The notes under the pieces: generated by a model
What the model was told of the DNA's origin: nothing
Database searches by the model: none
What the model saw: only the letters and a program-made list of their open reading frames with translations
NCBI GenBank assembly: GCA_021561035.1
Contig: CP067346.1
Location: forward strand, 961,001-1,025,000
DNA from: Clostridioides sp. ES-S-0054-01
Lineage (GTDB): Bacteria; Bacillota; Clostridia; Peptostreptococcales; Peptostreptococcaceae
Direction: 5' to 3'
DNA length: 64,000 nucleotides
Shown here: positions 46,530 through 58,521 of the stretch, piece after piece
Layout of the letters: each line of letters opens with the position of its first letter
Numbering within the stretch: the stretch's first letter is position 1
Program-made: the position numbers and the translations under genes

Positions 46530-46591
46530 ATAGCCTTTTATTTAAATGTCTACTATAAGGGGATTATACTAAAATTGAGATAAGCCTCTTT
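46530..46591 (-). repeat. IS right inverted repeat
   Basis: Partner of the left repeat at 45253-45313; see the element entry for the uncertain outer limit. Confidence 0.7.
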
Positions 46592-46812
46592 TGTATTGTT
46601 GGAATGATGAAAATATATTTGATTTCATAGAAAAAAGAGTGATTCATGAGCTAAAAAATTCGCTTTGAGACACTATTTTTTATTAAATTATAGTCATAAG
46701 TAATTTAACTAGTTTTTTGATAAGTGAAAAACTTATTTGTATAATGACTTTAATAATAATTAGAAAAAATGGGCAATTTAATAGAATAATTGGAGGTGTA
46801 AATTTATAAAAA

Positions 46813-47091
46813 ATGAATAGGATAAATAAAAAAATAGATTTATTAATATTGACTTTGCTTATTTTTATATTTTTAATTGTTGGAATAGTAATACTATCGA
46901 TTAGGACAGAAAATAAATTGAATGTGTTTATAATGTTAACAATAATTTTTTTCATAATAATGTTAACTTATTTATCAAATTCAGTAGTGGGATTGATAAC
47001 AAGTTCAATAATTATATTTATGTATACATACTATATTTTATATAACAATATTACTCACAATATGGATGTTGAATTTATATCATATATGTGA
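46813..47091 (+). pseudogene. Membrane-domain remnant at the head of a polysaccharide locus
   Basis: A 92-codon frame encodes three membrane spans (MNRINKKIDLLILTLLIFIF start) and stops at a TGA at 47089-47091. Read through that TGA, the same frame continues for 25 hydrophobic codons (IIAIPISSIIMGNL) to 47169, as if a TGG tryptophan codon had mutated. The piece looks like the N-terminal membrane part of a larger protein, plausibly a membrane GGDEF regulator of the kind that accompanies exopolysaccharide operons, but no catalytic domain is left to prove it. GGAGGTG precedes the ATG. Confidence 0.55.
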
Positions 47092-47132
47092 ATAATAGCA
47101 ATACCAATATCTTCAATTATAATGGGTAATTT

Positions 47133-47270
47133 ATGTATTTTACATACTCCCAATTTTGGTTGCTTGTAGCTATAAAAGGAATGATAGAGTATATAAAAGA
47201 TATAATTTTAAAAGAGAAGTTAAATGGTATAAAACAGAAAGATTTTGATTCATGTACAGGAGGAATTAAC
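47133..47270 (+). pseudogene. Probable glycosyltransferase C-terminal remnant
   Basis: This 46-codon stretch is in frame with, and directly upstream of, the BcsB-like gene, but it is not its N-terminus because a ribosome binding site and signal peptide follow. YSQFWLLVAIKGMIEYIKDI plus the basic tail resembles the last membrane helix and cytoplasmic end of a processive family-2 glycosyltransferase (BcsA/PgaC-like). The rest of such a gene is missing, apparently deleted between about 47091 and 47133. Assignment rests on resemblance over a short segment. Confidence 0.45.
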
Positions 47271-48893
47271 ATGAAAAAATTTATTATATCAATTATATCT
47301 TTAGTATTGTTTTTTTCAAATGTATTACTTATAGACGAAGTAAAGGCTGATGAGACTAAAGTTAAAAATTATAAATTTGAAAGAGACATCACTATTGATG
47401 GCGTTATAGGAAGTAATAGTACTTTTTTTGAGGTAAATAAAAATTGGGATATTGAAGAAGTTTTATTACATCTTAATTTTAGCAAGAGTCAAATATTAAA
47501 TGGAGATGTTTCAAGTTTAACTGTTTCAATAAATGAATATCCATATCCATATGCAGAAATTGAAAATAATCTTAAATTAGATACAACTATGGTAGTACCA
47601 GATAATATGACTAGAGGAGAGTCTACAGCTGTATTCAATTTAGCCTCAGAATTTGGAAAAATAACAAAAAATGATAGTTTAAAGTTAGATGTTAAATTAT
47701 ATTCAGAAATGAAAAATTGGTCAGATGATAATATTATATATATTGGTAAACCTGAAAATACAGCAGAAGAAATCTTGGATATTTTAAGTACAAAGGAACA
47801 AACTCTATTATCTTCAAACTGTCTAATCAAGCAGGTAGATTCACCATACAATAATAAGAAGAAGATGATGTTGGTAATTGGTAGTAATGAAGAAGATTTA
47901 ATAAAGGCATCAAATTTATTAATAGAAAAGAGACTTTCTAATCAAGTTCTATCATCATCAATACTTGTAAACAAAGACACCAATATAAAAATCAATGGGG
48001 AACAAGAACTAAATTTAGGTCATTTAACATTAAAGGACTTGGGATATTCGGATTTTTTGTTGGAAGGAGAATTTAATCAACAAGCTTTATTCGATATCAA
48101 AATACCAAAGGGTAAGGTACTAGATAATGGTTCAAAGATTGTCTTGAATTTAAGATATTCTGACAATTTAGACTTTGAAAAATCTTTAGTTACAGTAAAA
48201 GAAAATGAATCTTTGTCTTTTGAAAGTTATCCATATCCATTTGTTAGAGATGATGAGTTTAATGATTTAACTGTGATAATGCCAGACTATTCAGGTTCAC
48301 AAGCTATGACTTGGATGTCTAGACTAGGTGCTAATTTAGGTGCAAATATAAATTCACATAATGGAAAGATAAATGTAATTAGAGGAAAAGAGTTTAATGA
48401 CAAGTATGAGGATACCAATATTATAGTTTTTGGAGTGCCACATAATAGCTCTGTTATAAAGAAGTTAAATAATAATTTAAATATAAAGTTCAATAAAAAT
48501 TACTCTAACTTTTTACCAAATGATAAAATAAGCTTTATTGATGATTATGGAAAAAATATTTCTGCGATTCAATTGATAAAATCACCTTATAATAATCAAA
48601 AAAATATCATGGTAATTAGTTCAATAAATGAAAAAAACTTATATTTGGGAATGGATTATTTGTTGAATAAAAGTAAAGCTAATGATTTAAAAGGAGATAC
48701 ATTGACAATTGATGAATATGGAGAGGTAGAAGATTTAGCTTATAATGTAAGAGCTAAGAAAGAAGTGAAAGATTCAAACTGGAATATCAGTATAAATAAG
48801 ACAACCAAAGTATTTTTAATGATTTCTTTTATTACTATAATTGTAGCTATAATATTGTCAATGTTATATATAAAAAAGTACAAAAGAAGATAA
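47271..48893 (+). CDS. BcsB-like cell-surface polysaccharide protein
   Basis: A 540-residue exported protein with a signal peptide (cleavage near VKA-DE, residue 26), two repeated beta-rich modules (each begins with a jelly-roll-like stretch and ends with a flavodoxin-like SPYNNKKKMMLVIGSN or SPYNNQKNIMVISS), and a C-terminal membrane anchor (about 513-533) followed by KKYKRR. This duplicated layout is that of BcsB, the membrane-anchored partner of cellulose synthase-like enzymes. It starts at ATG 47271 behind AGGAGG. The gene is full length, but the expected BcsA partner is absent next to it. Confidence 0.8.
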   Translation: MKKFIISIISLVLFFSNVLLIDEVKADETKVKNYKFERDITIDGVIGSNSTFFEVNKNWDIEEVLLHLNFSKSQILNGDVSSLTVSINEYPYPYAEIENNLKLDTTMVVPDNMTRGESTAVFNLASEFGKITKNDSLKLDVKLYSEMKNWSDDNIIYIGKPENTAEEILDILSTKEQTLLSSNCLIKQVDSPYNNKKKMMLVIGSNEEDLIKASNLLIEKRLSNQVLSSSILVNKDTNIKINGEQELNLGHLTLKDLGYSDFLLEGEFNQQALFDIKIPKGKVLDNGSKIVLNLRYSDNLDFEKSLVTVKENESLSFESYPYPFVRDDEFNDLTVIMPDYSGSQAMTWMSRLGANLGANINSHNGKINVIRGKEFNDKYEDTNIIVFGVPHNSSVIKKLNNNLNIKFNKNYSNFLPNDKISFIDDYGKNISAIQLIKSPYNNQKNIMVISSINEKNLYLGMDYLLNKSKANDLKGDTLTIDEYGEVEDLAYNVRAKKEVKDSNWNISINKTTKVFLMISFITIIVAIILSMLYIKKYKRR

Positions 48894-48929
48894 TGTGATA
48901 AATTTATTATTTTAAAAGAGGTATATAAT

Positions 48930-49265
48930 TTGAAGAAATATATAAACGAATTTAAATTAAAAAGAAATATTTTAATCTCAGTAATGGTTTTAATTTTTAT
49001 ATTTATAATTTACTTTATAAGTATTGAGTTAAAAGATAGAAGTCTAATAGATAATCAATATAAGGGTAAGATTAAATCGGCCAATTTATCTGTAGATTAT
49101 GAAATAAATCAAGTTATGAAGGATATAGATAAATTAGGATTGAATACAGTAAATGTACCTATAATTATAAATGTAGATGCCATTAATTCTGATATTATGT
49201 CAATAGATAATAATAGTAAAGAGAAAGCAATTAAGCTAATAAAAAAATTAATAGGAGAGATATAA
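48930..49265 (+). pseudogene. N-terminal remnant of a membrane-anchored glycosidase-like protein
   Basis: A 111-codon frame with a TTG start (AGAGG upstream, 8-base spacing), a membrane anchor (about 14-32) and the beginning of what looks like a TIM-barrel glycoside hydrolase: INQVMKDIDKLGLNTVNVPI, then NSKEKAIKLIKKL. That beginning resembles GH5-type endoglucanases of cellulose-like operons. It ends after only two strand-helix units, exactly where the ribosome binding site of the next gene (GGAGAG, 49254-49259) begins, consistent with a deletion of the remaining domain. Confidence 0.6.
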
Positions 49266-49715
49266 ATGAATGATGTCAAGGTTATGACTGTATTTGGGAC
49301 TAGACCTGAAGCTATCAAAGTAGCTCCTTTAATAGCTGATGAAGTATTTGGGAAATCTCCTAAAAGAATTCATATTATAGAACCTTTAGAAGTAGTTGAT
49401 TTTCATAATTTTTTAAATAAATCTTATATGATAATGACTGATAGTGGGGGAATACAGGAAGAAGCTCCGTCGTTAGGTAAACCAGTTCTTGTGTTGCGTG
49501 ATAAAACAGAAAGAACAGAAGGGATTGAAGCAAAGACGCTTAAATTAGTAGGTACTAATGAAAAAAGAATATATAATTCAGTGAGTAATTTATTGATAAA
49601 TAAAGTCAATTATGTTCAGATGAGTAAAGCATCTAATCCATATGGGGATGGAAGAGTAAGTAAATATATAGTAGATATAATAATGAAAAAATTTAACTCT
49701 AAATATTTAAATTAA
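49266..49715 (+). pseudogene. UDP-N-acetylglucosamine 2-epimerase with a large internal deletion
   Basis: A 149-codon frame. The first 20 residues (KVMTVFGTRPEAIKVAPLI) are the N-terminus of WecB/MnaA; the rest (DEVFGKS, then IEPLEVVDFHNFLNKS, TDSGGIQEEAP, VLRDKTERTEGIEA, NPYGDG) is the C-terminal half. About 200 residues of the normal 370-390, including most of the first Rossmann domain, are missing with the frame kept. Such a protein should not be active. It ends the decayed locus. Confidence 0.88.
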
Positions 49716-49824
49716 GTTTTGTCTGTTTAATTTGAAATTTATATTAGATAGAAATTAAAATGTTAACCACTTGATATTAACATTTATGATAATATAAGGA
49801 ATACAATTTTTAAGGGGGAATAAT

Positions 49825-50799
49825 ATGGCTAGAAAATTAATAAAAAATTTAGGTAAAAGTAAAAGTGTAAAGAGAGTAAAGCTTTTATTTAAAAAGGTTT
49901 TTATTACTGTATTCATAGTAGCAAGTATAGTTGCTATTTTTAATATAACAAAATATTTTGAAGAATTATACAAAGTAAGAGATTTAAAAAGTACTAAAAT
50001 TGAATACTATATGGATGTAGCTGATGAAGCAGGGGATGGAAAAGTCCAATTAAGTTGGAAGGCCTTACTTGCTATAGATATGGTAATTCATGATGAAGAT
50101 TTAAGCAATATAAAAAAGAAAGATACATTGGATATAGGGGAAAAGTTTATAGGTGAAGATAAAAATGATAAGGGAGAAAAAGTGTATAAGGTAAAAAAGT
50201 TTAATAAGGTATTAAGTGAATTGAGATTTGACTCTTCCCAAAAAAGTAGAGCAAGAAAATATATGAAGGATTTAGAGTACACATATCTTGGAGATAAACA
50301 ATTAAATAGTAGTGATGAAAAAATTAAATTTATAAAGAAATTAGAAGACTCGGCTATAAGAGAATATATTGATTATGGAATATTACCATCTATAACAATT
50401 GGACAAGCTATATTAGAGTCTGGATGGGGAAATTCTAAACTTACAAAACAGAGTAATAATTTATTTGGTATAAAAGCAGATAAAGCATGGAAAGGAAAAA
50501 GCGTGGAAATTTCAACTTCAGAGCATTATAATGAAAAAGTTGTAGCGAGTTTTAGGTCGTATAATTCACTACAGGATTCGGTCAAAGACCATAGTTTGTT
50601 TTTGGTCAATAATAAAAGATATAGAAAACATGGATTGTTTGAGGCGAAAGATTATATTAGTCAAGCTCAGGCATTAGAAAATGCAGGATATAGTACAGCA
50701 GAAGATAAAAAAGGAAATCGCATATATTCAGAACTATTAATAGAAGTTATTAGAAGTTATAATTTACAACTAATAGACAATAAAGTGGAGACAAAATAA
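49825..50799 (+). CDS. Membrane-anchored beta-N-acetylglucosaminidase (glucosaminidase domain)
   Basis: A 324-residue peptidoglycan hydrolase: basic N-terminus, one membrane span (about 27-46), a helical spacer and a glucosaminidase domain of family GH73 type (about 180-318). The catalytic glutamate is in GQAILESGWGNSKL (about residue 198), followed by SNNLFGIKAD and the aromatic SYNSLQDSVKDHSLFL segment. LytG/FlgJ-like enzymes cut the GlcNAc-MurNAc bond. AAGGGGG precedes the ATG. It stands alone upstream of the rRNA operon. Confidence 0.88.
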   Translation: MARKLIKNLGKSKSVKRVKLLFKKVFITVFIVASIVAIFNITKYFEELYKVRDLKSTKIEYYMDVADEAGDGKVQLSWKALLAIDMVIHDEDLSNIKKKDTLDIGEKFIGEDKNDKGEKVYKVKKFNKVLSELRFDSSQKSRARKYMKDLEYTYLGDKQLNSSDEKIKFIKKLEDSAIREYIDYGILPSITIGQAILESGWGNSKLTKQSNNLFGIKADKAWKGKSVEISTSEHYNEKVVASFRSYNSLQDSVKDHSLFLVNNKRYRKHGLFEAKDYISQAQALENAGYSTAEDKKGNRIYSELLIEVIRSYNLQLIDNKVETK

Positions 50800-50885
50800 T
50801 TGTTAATTTTATATGAAGATATAGCAAGAAAAGATTATTTTCTACAAAAGAATAGAAAAATTGTAAAAAAAACTAAAAAAATGTA

Positions 50886-50914
50886 TTGACTTGTTATTTA
50901 AAAGGTGATATTAT
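50886..50914 (+). promoter_or_regulatory. rRNA operon promoter
   Basis: TTGACT (50886-50891), 17-base spacer, TATTAT (50909-50914), about 125 bases before the 16S 5' end. No second tandem promoter was recognised between 50800 and this one. Confidence 0.78.
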
Positions 50915-50950
50915 TATTACTGTACTCGAAAGAGAACAAAATGAACTTTG

Positions 50951-50966
50951 AAAATTAAACAGTAGG
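50951..50966 (+). other. 16S processing stem, 5' arm
   Basis: AAAATTAAACAGTAGG is perfectly complementary to CCTACTGTTTAATTTT at 52556-52571. The two arms bracket the 16S gene and should form the RNase III processing stalk. Confidence 0.85.
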
Positions 50967-51039
50967 TTAATTTATAAACAAGAAACAAACCATAAAGCCA
51001 GATATTTTGATAACAATAGTATCTGAGCCTGATAAACTT

Positions 51040-52552
<1,513 letters not shown>

Positions 52553-52555
52553 TTA

Positions 52556-52571
52556 CCTACTGTTTAATTTT
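52556..52571 (+). other. 16S processing stem, 3' arm
   Basis: CCTACTGTTTAATTTT, the partner of 50951-50966. Confidence 0.85.
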
Positions 52572-52714
52572 GAGGGTTCGTTTTTACGAATACTCATTGT
52601 TAGCACTTTAAGCAACGGAATTTATTCGTTGGCGCTGTGCGTTAGCACTTTAAGTAACGGAATAATCTGAGTGTATACGAAGGTTGTTCGTTGACGCTGT
52701 GCGTTAGCACTTTG

Positions 52715-52730
52715 AAAACTGCATATATAT
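52715..52730 (+). other. 23S processing stem, 5' arm
   Basis: AAAACTGCATATATAT pairs with ATATATATGTAGTTTT at 55750-55765 (one G-U pair), bracketing the 23S gene. Confidence 0.8.
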
Positions 52731-52826
52731 TTTTAGTGATATGACATCTAATTTGTAATATATAAAGCTGATAACTTTTTAAAATTATCAAGTTGATAGA
52801 CTTTAATCTATCAAACCTTTTTAACT

Positions 52827-55722
<2,896 letters not shown>

Positions 55723-55749
55723 ATATTTATTTGATGTTCATTAATTAAG

Positions 55750-55765
55750 ATATATATGTAGTTTT
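55750..55765 (+). other. 23S processing stem, 3' arm
   Basis: Partner of 52715-52730. Confidence 0.8.
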
Positions 55766-55814
55766 TAGAGTGCTAACTCTAAAAAGTTAGCTTTACTAAT
55801 TTATAAAATTTAAT

Positions 55815-55888
55815 GCGGGTGTAGCTCAATGGTAGAGTTCTGGCCTTCCAAGCCAGCTGTGAGGGTTCGATCCCCTTCACCCGCTCCA
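55815..55888 (+). tRNA. tRNA-Gly (anticodon TCC)
   Basis: A full cloverleaf: acceptor GCGGGTG paired with CACCCGC, D arm around GTAGCTCAATGGTAGAG, anticodon stem CTGGC/GCCAG with loop CTTCCAA (anticodon TCC, reads GGA/GGG), T arm GAGGGTTCGATCCCC-type and an encoded CCA at 55886-55888. It lies between the 23S and 5S genes and is co-transcribed with them. Confidence 0.96.
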
Positions 55889-56023
<135 letters not shown>

Positions 56024-56261
56024 TGTTGTATTAAATTTAATAAAAGTACAATTACTATATTTTTTTGTATTTTATAGATTTTTTTGGCAATAAATGATAT
56101 AGTGGAAATAATTAAATATATTCAGTATATTTAATTTTTTTATTTTTTGTTTTGTAAGTTTATTTTTTATATACTTATTTATAATTTTAACTAGATACAT
56201 TTTGACATATTAAAAATTAAAAAGACTAAATTAAAAATTTATGTTAAATAAGGAGATTGAT

Positions 56262-58280
56262 ATGAGAAGAAATACAAAATTATTAACAACAGGAATTCTT
56301 TCAATGGCGATTGTTGCACCTACAATGGCGTTTGCCACTGAATCTAATGCTATGGAAAATAGTGAAGATTTAAATATAAACTTGGAGAAAAAAAGTATAG
56401 TTTTAGGTAGTACATCAAAAGTTAGTGTCAAATTTAAAGAAAAACTAGATGCAGATAGCATTACATTAAAATATAAATGTTACGATATGCCATTAGATAC
56501 AACTCTAAATTACAACCAATCAACTGGTTCATATGAAGGAACTATCAATTATAATAAAGACCCAGAATATCTAAATGTTTGGGAATTACAAGGGATAACA
56601 ATAAATAGTGAAAATAATCCTAAAACTTTAAACAAACAAGACCTAGAAAAGATGGGATTAAATTTAAAAGATTACAATGTAACACAGGAATGTATAATTG
56701 AAGATATAACTTCAAGAAAAGATGTAAATAAGTATTTGAGAAAGACTTCTGCACCTATCACAGAACTTACAGGAAGTGATAGATATGAAACGGCAGTTAA
56801 AATAAGTAAAGAGGGTTGGAAAAATGGTTCAGATAAGGTAATTGTGATAAGTGGAGATGTAAGTATTGATGGTATTATATCAACTCCATTAGCAACTACA
56901 TATAATGCACCAATACTTTTAGTTGAAAAAAATAATGTGCCTGTTAGTGTAAAATCAGAATTAAAGCGTCTAAACCCTAAAGATGTAATTATAGTTGGAA
57001 ATGAGAATTCTATTTCTAAAACTACTGCCAATCAAATTAAATCGGTTGTAAACGCTAGTCAAACACGTCTAAGTGGCTCTAATAGATATGAGACATCTTT
57101 ATTGATAGCAAAAGAAATAGATAAAAATCACGATGTAGATAAAGTATATATAACAAATGCTAATGGTGGAGAAGTAGATGCGCTTACTATAGCAGCAAAA
57201 GCAGGGCAAGACAAGCAACCAATTATATTGACTGACAAAAATAGTATTACAGAGAATACATACAAATGGTTGGAAAATGAGGATTTACAAAAGGCTTATT
57301 TTATAGGTGGTCCTCAAATGATATCAACAAATATTATAAATAAGGTAAATGACATAACTAAGGAGAGTGTTACTAATAATAGAGTATATGGAGCAGATAG
57401 ACATGAAACAAATGCAAATGTCATAAAAAAATTCTATACAGAAGATGAATTAGAAGCCGTTTTAGTAGCTAAATCAGATGTACTTGTTGATGCTTTAGCA
57501 GCAGGTCCATTGGCAGCTAATTTAAAATCTCCAATACTTATAACACCAAAAACATATGTGTCTGCGTACCATAAAGATAATTTAGAAGCTAAATCAGCTA
57601 ATAAAGTATACAAAATAGGAGGAGGACTGACTTCAAAGGTAATGAGTTCTATAGCATCATCATTATCTAAACACAATACGACTCCAACAGACCCAGAAAC
57701 TAGTGGGGCTAAGACAGTTATGATTGACCCAGGGCATGGTGGTTCAGATACTGGAACAACAGGGAAACCATTAGGTGGTATTAAAGAAAAAGATTATACT
57801 TTAAATACTTCACTTGCAACGACTGAATATTTACGTTCAAAGGGAATCAATGTAATTATGACTAGAGACACAGACAAGACTTTATCACTTGGAAATAGAA
57901 CTGCTTTGTCTAATTCCTTAAGACCAGATTTATTTACAAGTATACATTATAATGCGTCTGATACAACTGGAAATGGTGTAGAAGTATTTTATAAACTTAA
58001 AGATAAAGATGGGGGAACTACTAAGACTCTAGCTAGTAATATATTAAATAGAATTTTAGAAAAGTTCAATCTAAAGAATAGAGGTATAAAAACAAGAACG
58101 CTATCAACTGACCCTACAAAAGATTATTTGTATGTTTTAAGAACTAATGATATGCCAGCTGTACTTGTAGAATGTGCATTTTTAGATAATGAGAAAGATA
58201 TGAGCTTGCTTAATACATCAGATAAAGTAAAAGATATGGGTACACAAATCGGTAAAGGAATAGAAGAATCGTTAAAGTAA
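56262..58280 (+). CDS. cwp16: Cwp16-like cell-wall N-acetylmuramoyl-L-alanine amidase
   Basis: A 672-residue surface protein. A signal peptide (MRRNTKLLTTGILSMAIVAP, cleavage near AFA-TE) is followed by a unique region, three CWB2 repeats (about 165-265, 265-370, 370-475; each starts with a motif such as LTGSDRYETA, LSGSNRYETS, VYGADRHETN) that anchor C. difficile wall proteins to the PSII polymer, and an Amidase_3 zinc enzyme (about 485-672). Zinc ligands and catalytic residues are seen in DPGHGG, KEKDYTLN, SIHYNA and VLVECAFLDN. AGGAGA before ATG 56262 decides the start. Position right after an rRNA operon and domain order agree with Cwp16. Confidence 0.88.
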   Translation: MRRNTKLLTTGILSMAIVAPTMAFATESNAMENSEDLNINLEKKSIVLGSTSKVSVKFKEKLDADSITLKYKCYDMPLDTTLNYNQSTGSYEGTINYNKDPEYLNVWELQGITINSENNPKTLNKQDLEKMGLNLKDYNVTQECIIEDITSRKDVNKYLRKTSAPITELTGSDRYETAVKISKEGWKNGSDKVIVISGDVSIDGIISTPLATTYNAPILLVEKNNVPVSVKSELKRLNPKDVIIVGNENSISKTTANQIKSVVNASQTRLSGSNRYETSLLIAKEIDKNHDVDKVYITNANGGEVDALTIAAKAGQDKQPIILTDKNSITENTYKWLENEDLQKAYFIGGPQMISTNIINKVNDITKESVTNNRVYGADRHETNANVIKKFYTEDELEAVLVAKSDVLVDALAAGPLAANLKSPILITPKTYVSAYHKDNLEAKSANKVYKIGGGLTSKVMSSIASSLSKHNTTPTDPETSGAKTVMIDPGHGGSDTGTTGKPLGGIKEKDYTLNTSLATTEYLRSKGINVIMTRDTDKTLSLGNRTALSNSLRPDLFTSIHYNASDTTGNGVEVFYKLKDKDGGTTKTLASNILNRILEKFNLKNRGIKTRTLSTDPTKDYLYVLRTNDMPAVLVECAFLDNEKDMSLLNTSDKVKDMGTQIGKGIEESLK

Positions 58281-58370
58281 ATAAAAATATTTAAAATCTT
58301 AACGTAAATTTATTTTTGTAAATTAATGTTAAAGTTAAAAAATGAACTATAAGTGTATCAACAACAAAGA

Positions 58371-58427
58371 CTATATATACATTGCTGCATATATGAATGT
58401 AAAGCTGTGTGTATATAGCTTTTTTTG
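58371..58427 (+). terminator. Probable terminator after cwp16
   Basis: CTATATATAC (58371-58380) and GTGTATATAG (about 58409-58418) pair with a mismatch, then CTTTTTTTG. The long loop lowers confidence. Confidence 0.55.
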
Positions 58428-58521
58428 TAATTAAATGCAATAATTTGATTGTACTTTGTAAAATACACATTATGATATAATTAGATAATATACACTTAAT
58501 TTAATTGAGGAAGGTGATTAT

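Larger units (their letters stand above)
45253..46591 (-). mobile_element. IS3-family insertion sequence (IS150-type), complete two-ORF form
   Basis: The element carries orfA and orfB in the minus orientation with a programmed frameshift site between them. Imperfect inverted repeats of about 60 bases border it (45253-45313 and 46530-46591); within them AGTAGACA and AAAAGGCTAT are identical. The exact tips are uncertain because the outer arms (AAAGAGGCTGTCTCAAAATT against AATTGAGATAAGCCTCTTT) could instead be a split target hairpin. No clear target duplication is visible. It sits between the pot operon and a decayed polysaccharide locus. Confidence 0.85.

Noticed and set aside
46683-46955. 90-codon minus-strand frame next to the IS
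   Set aside because: Low-complexity hydrophobic translation antisense to the membrane-domain remnant; no start signal.
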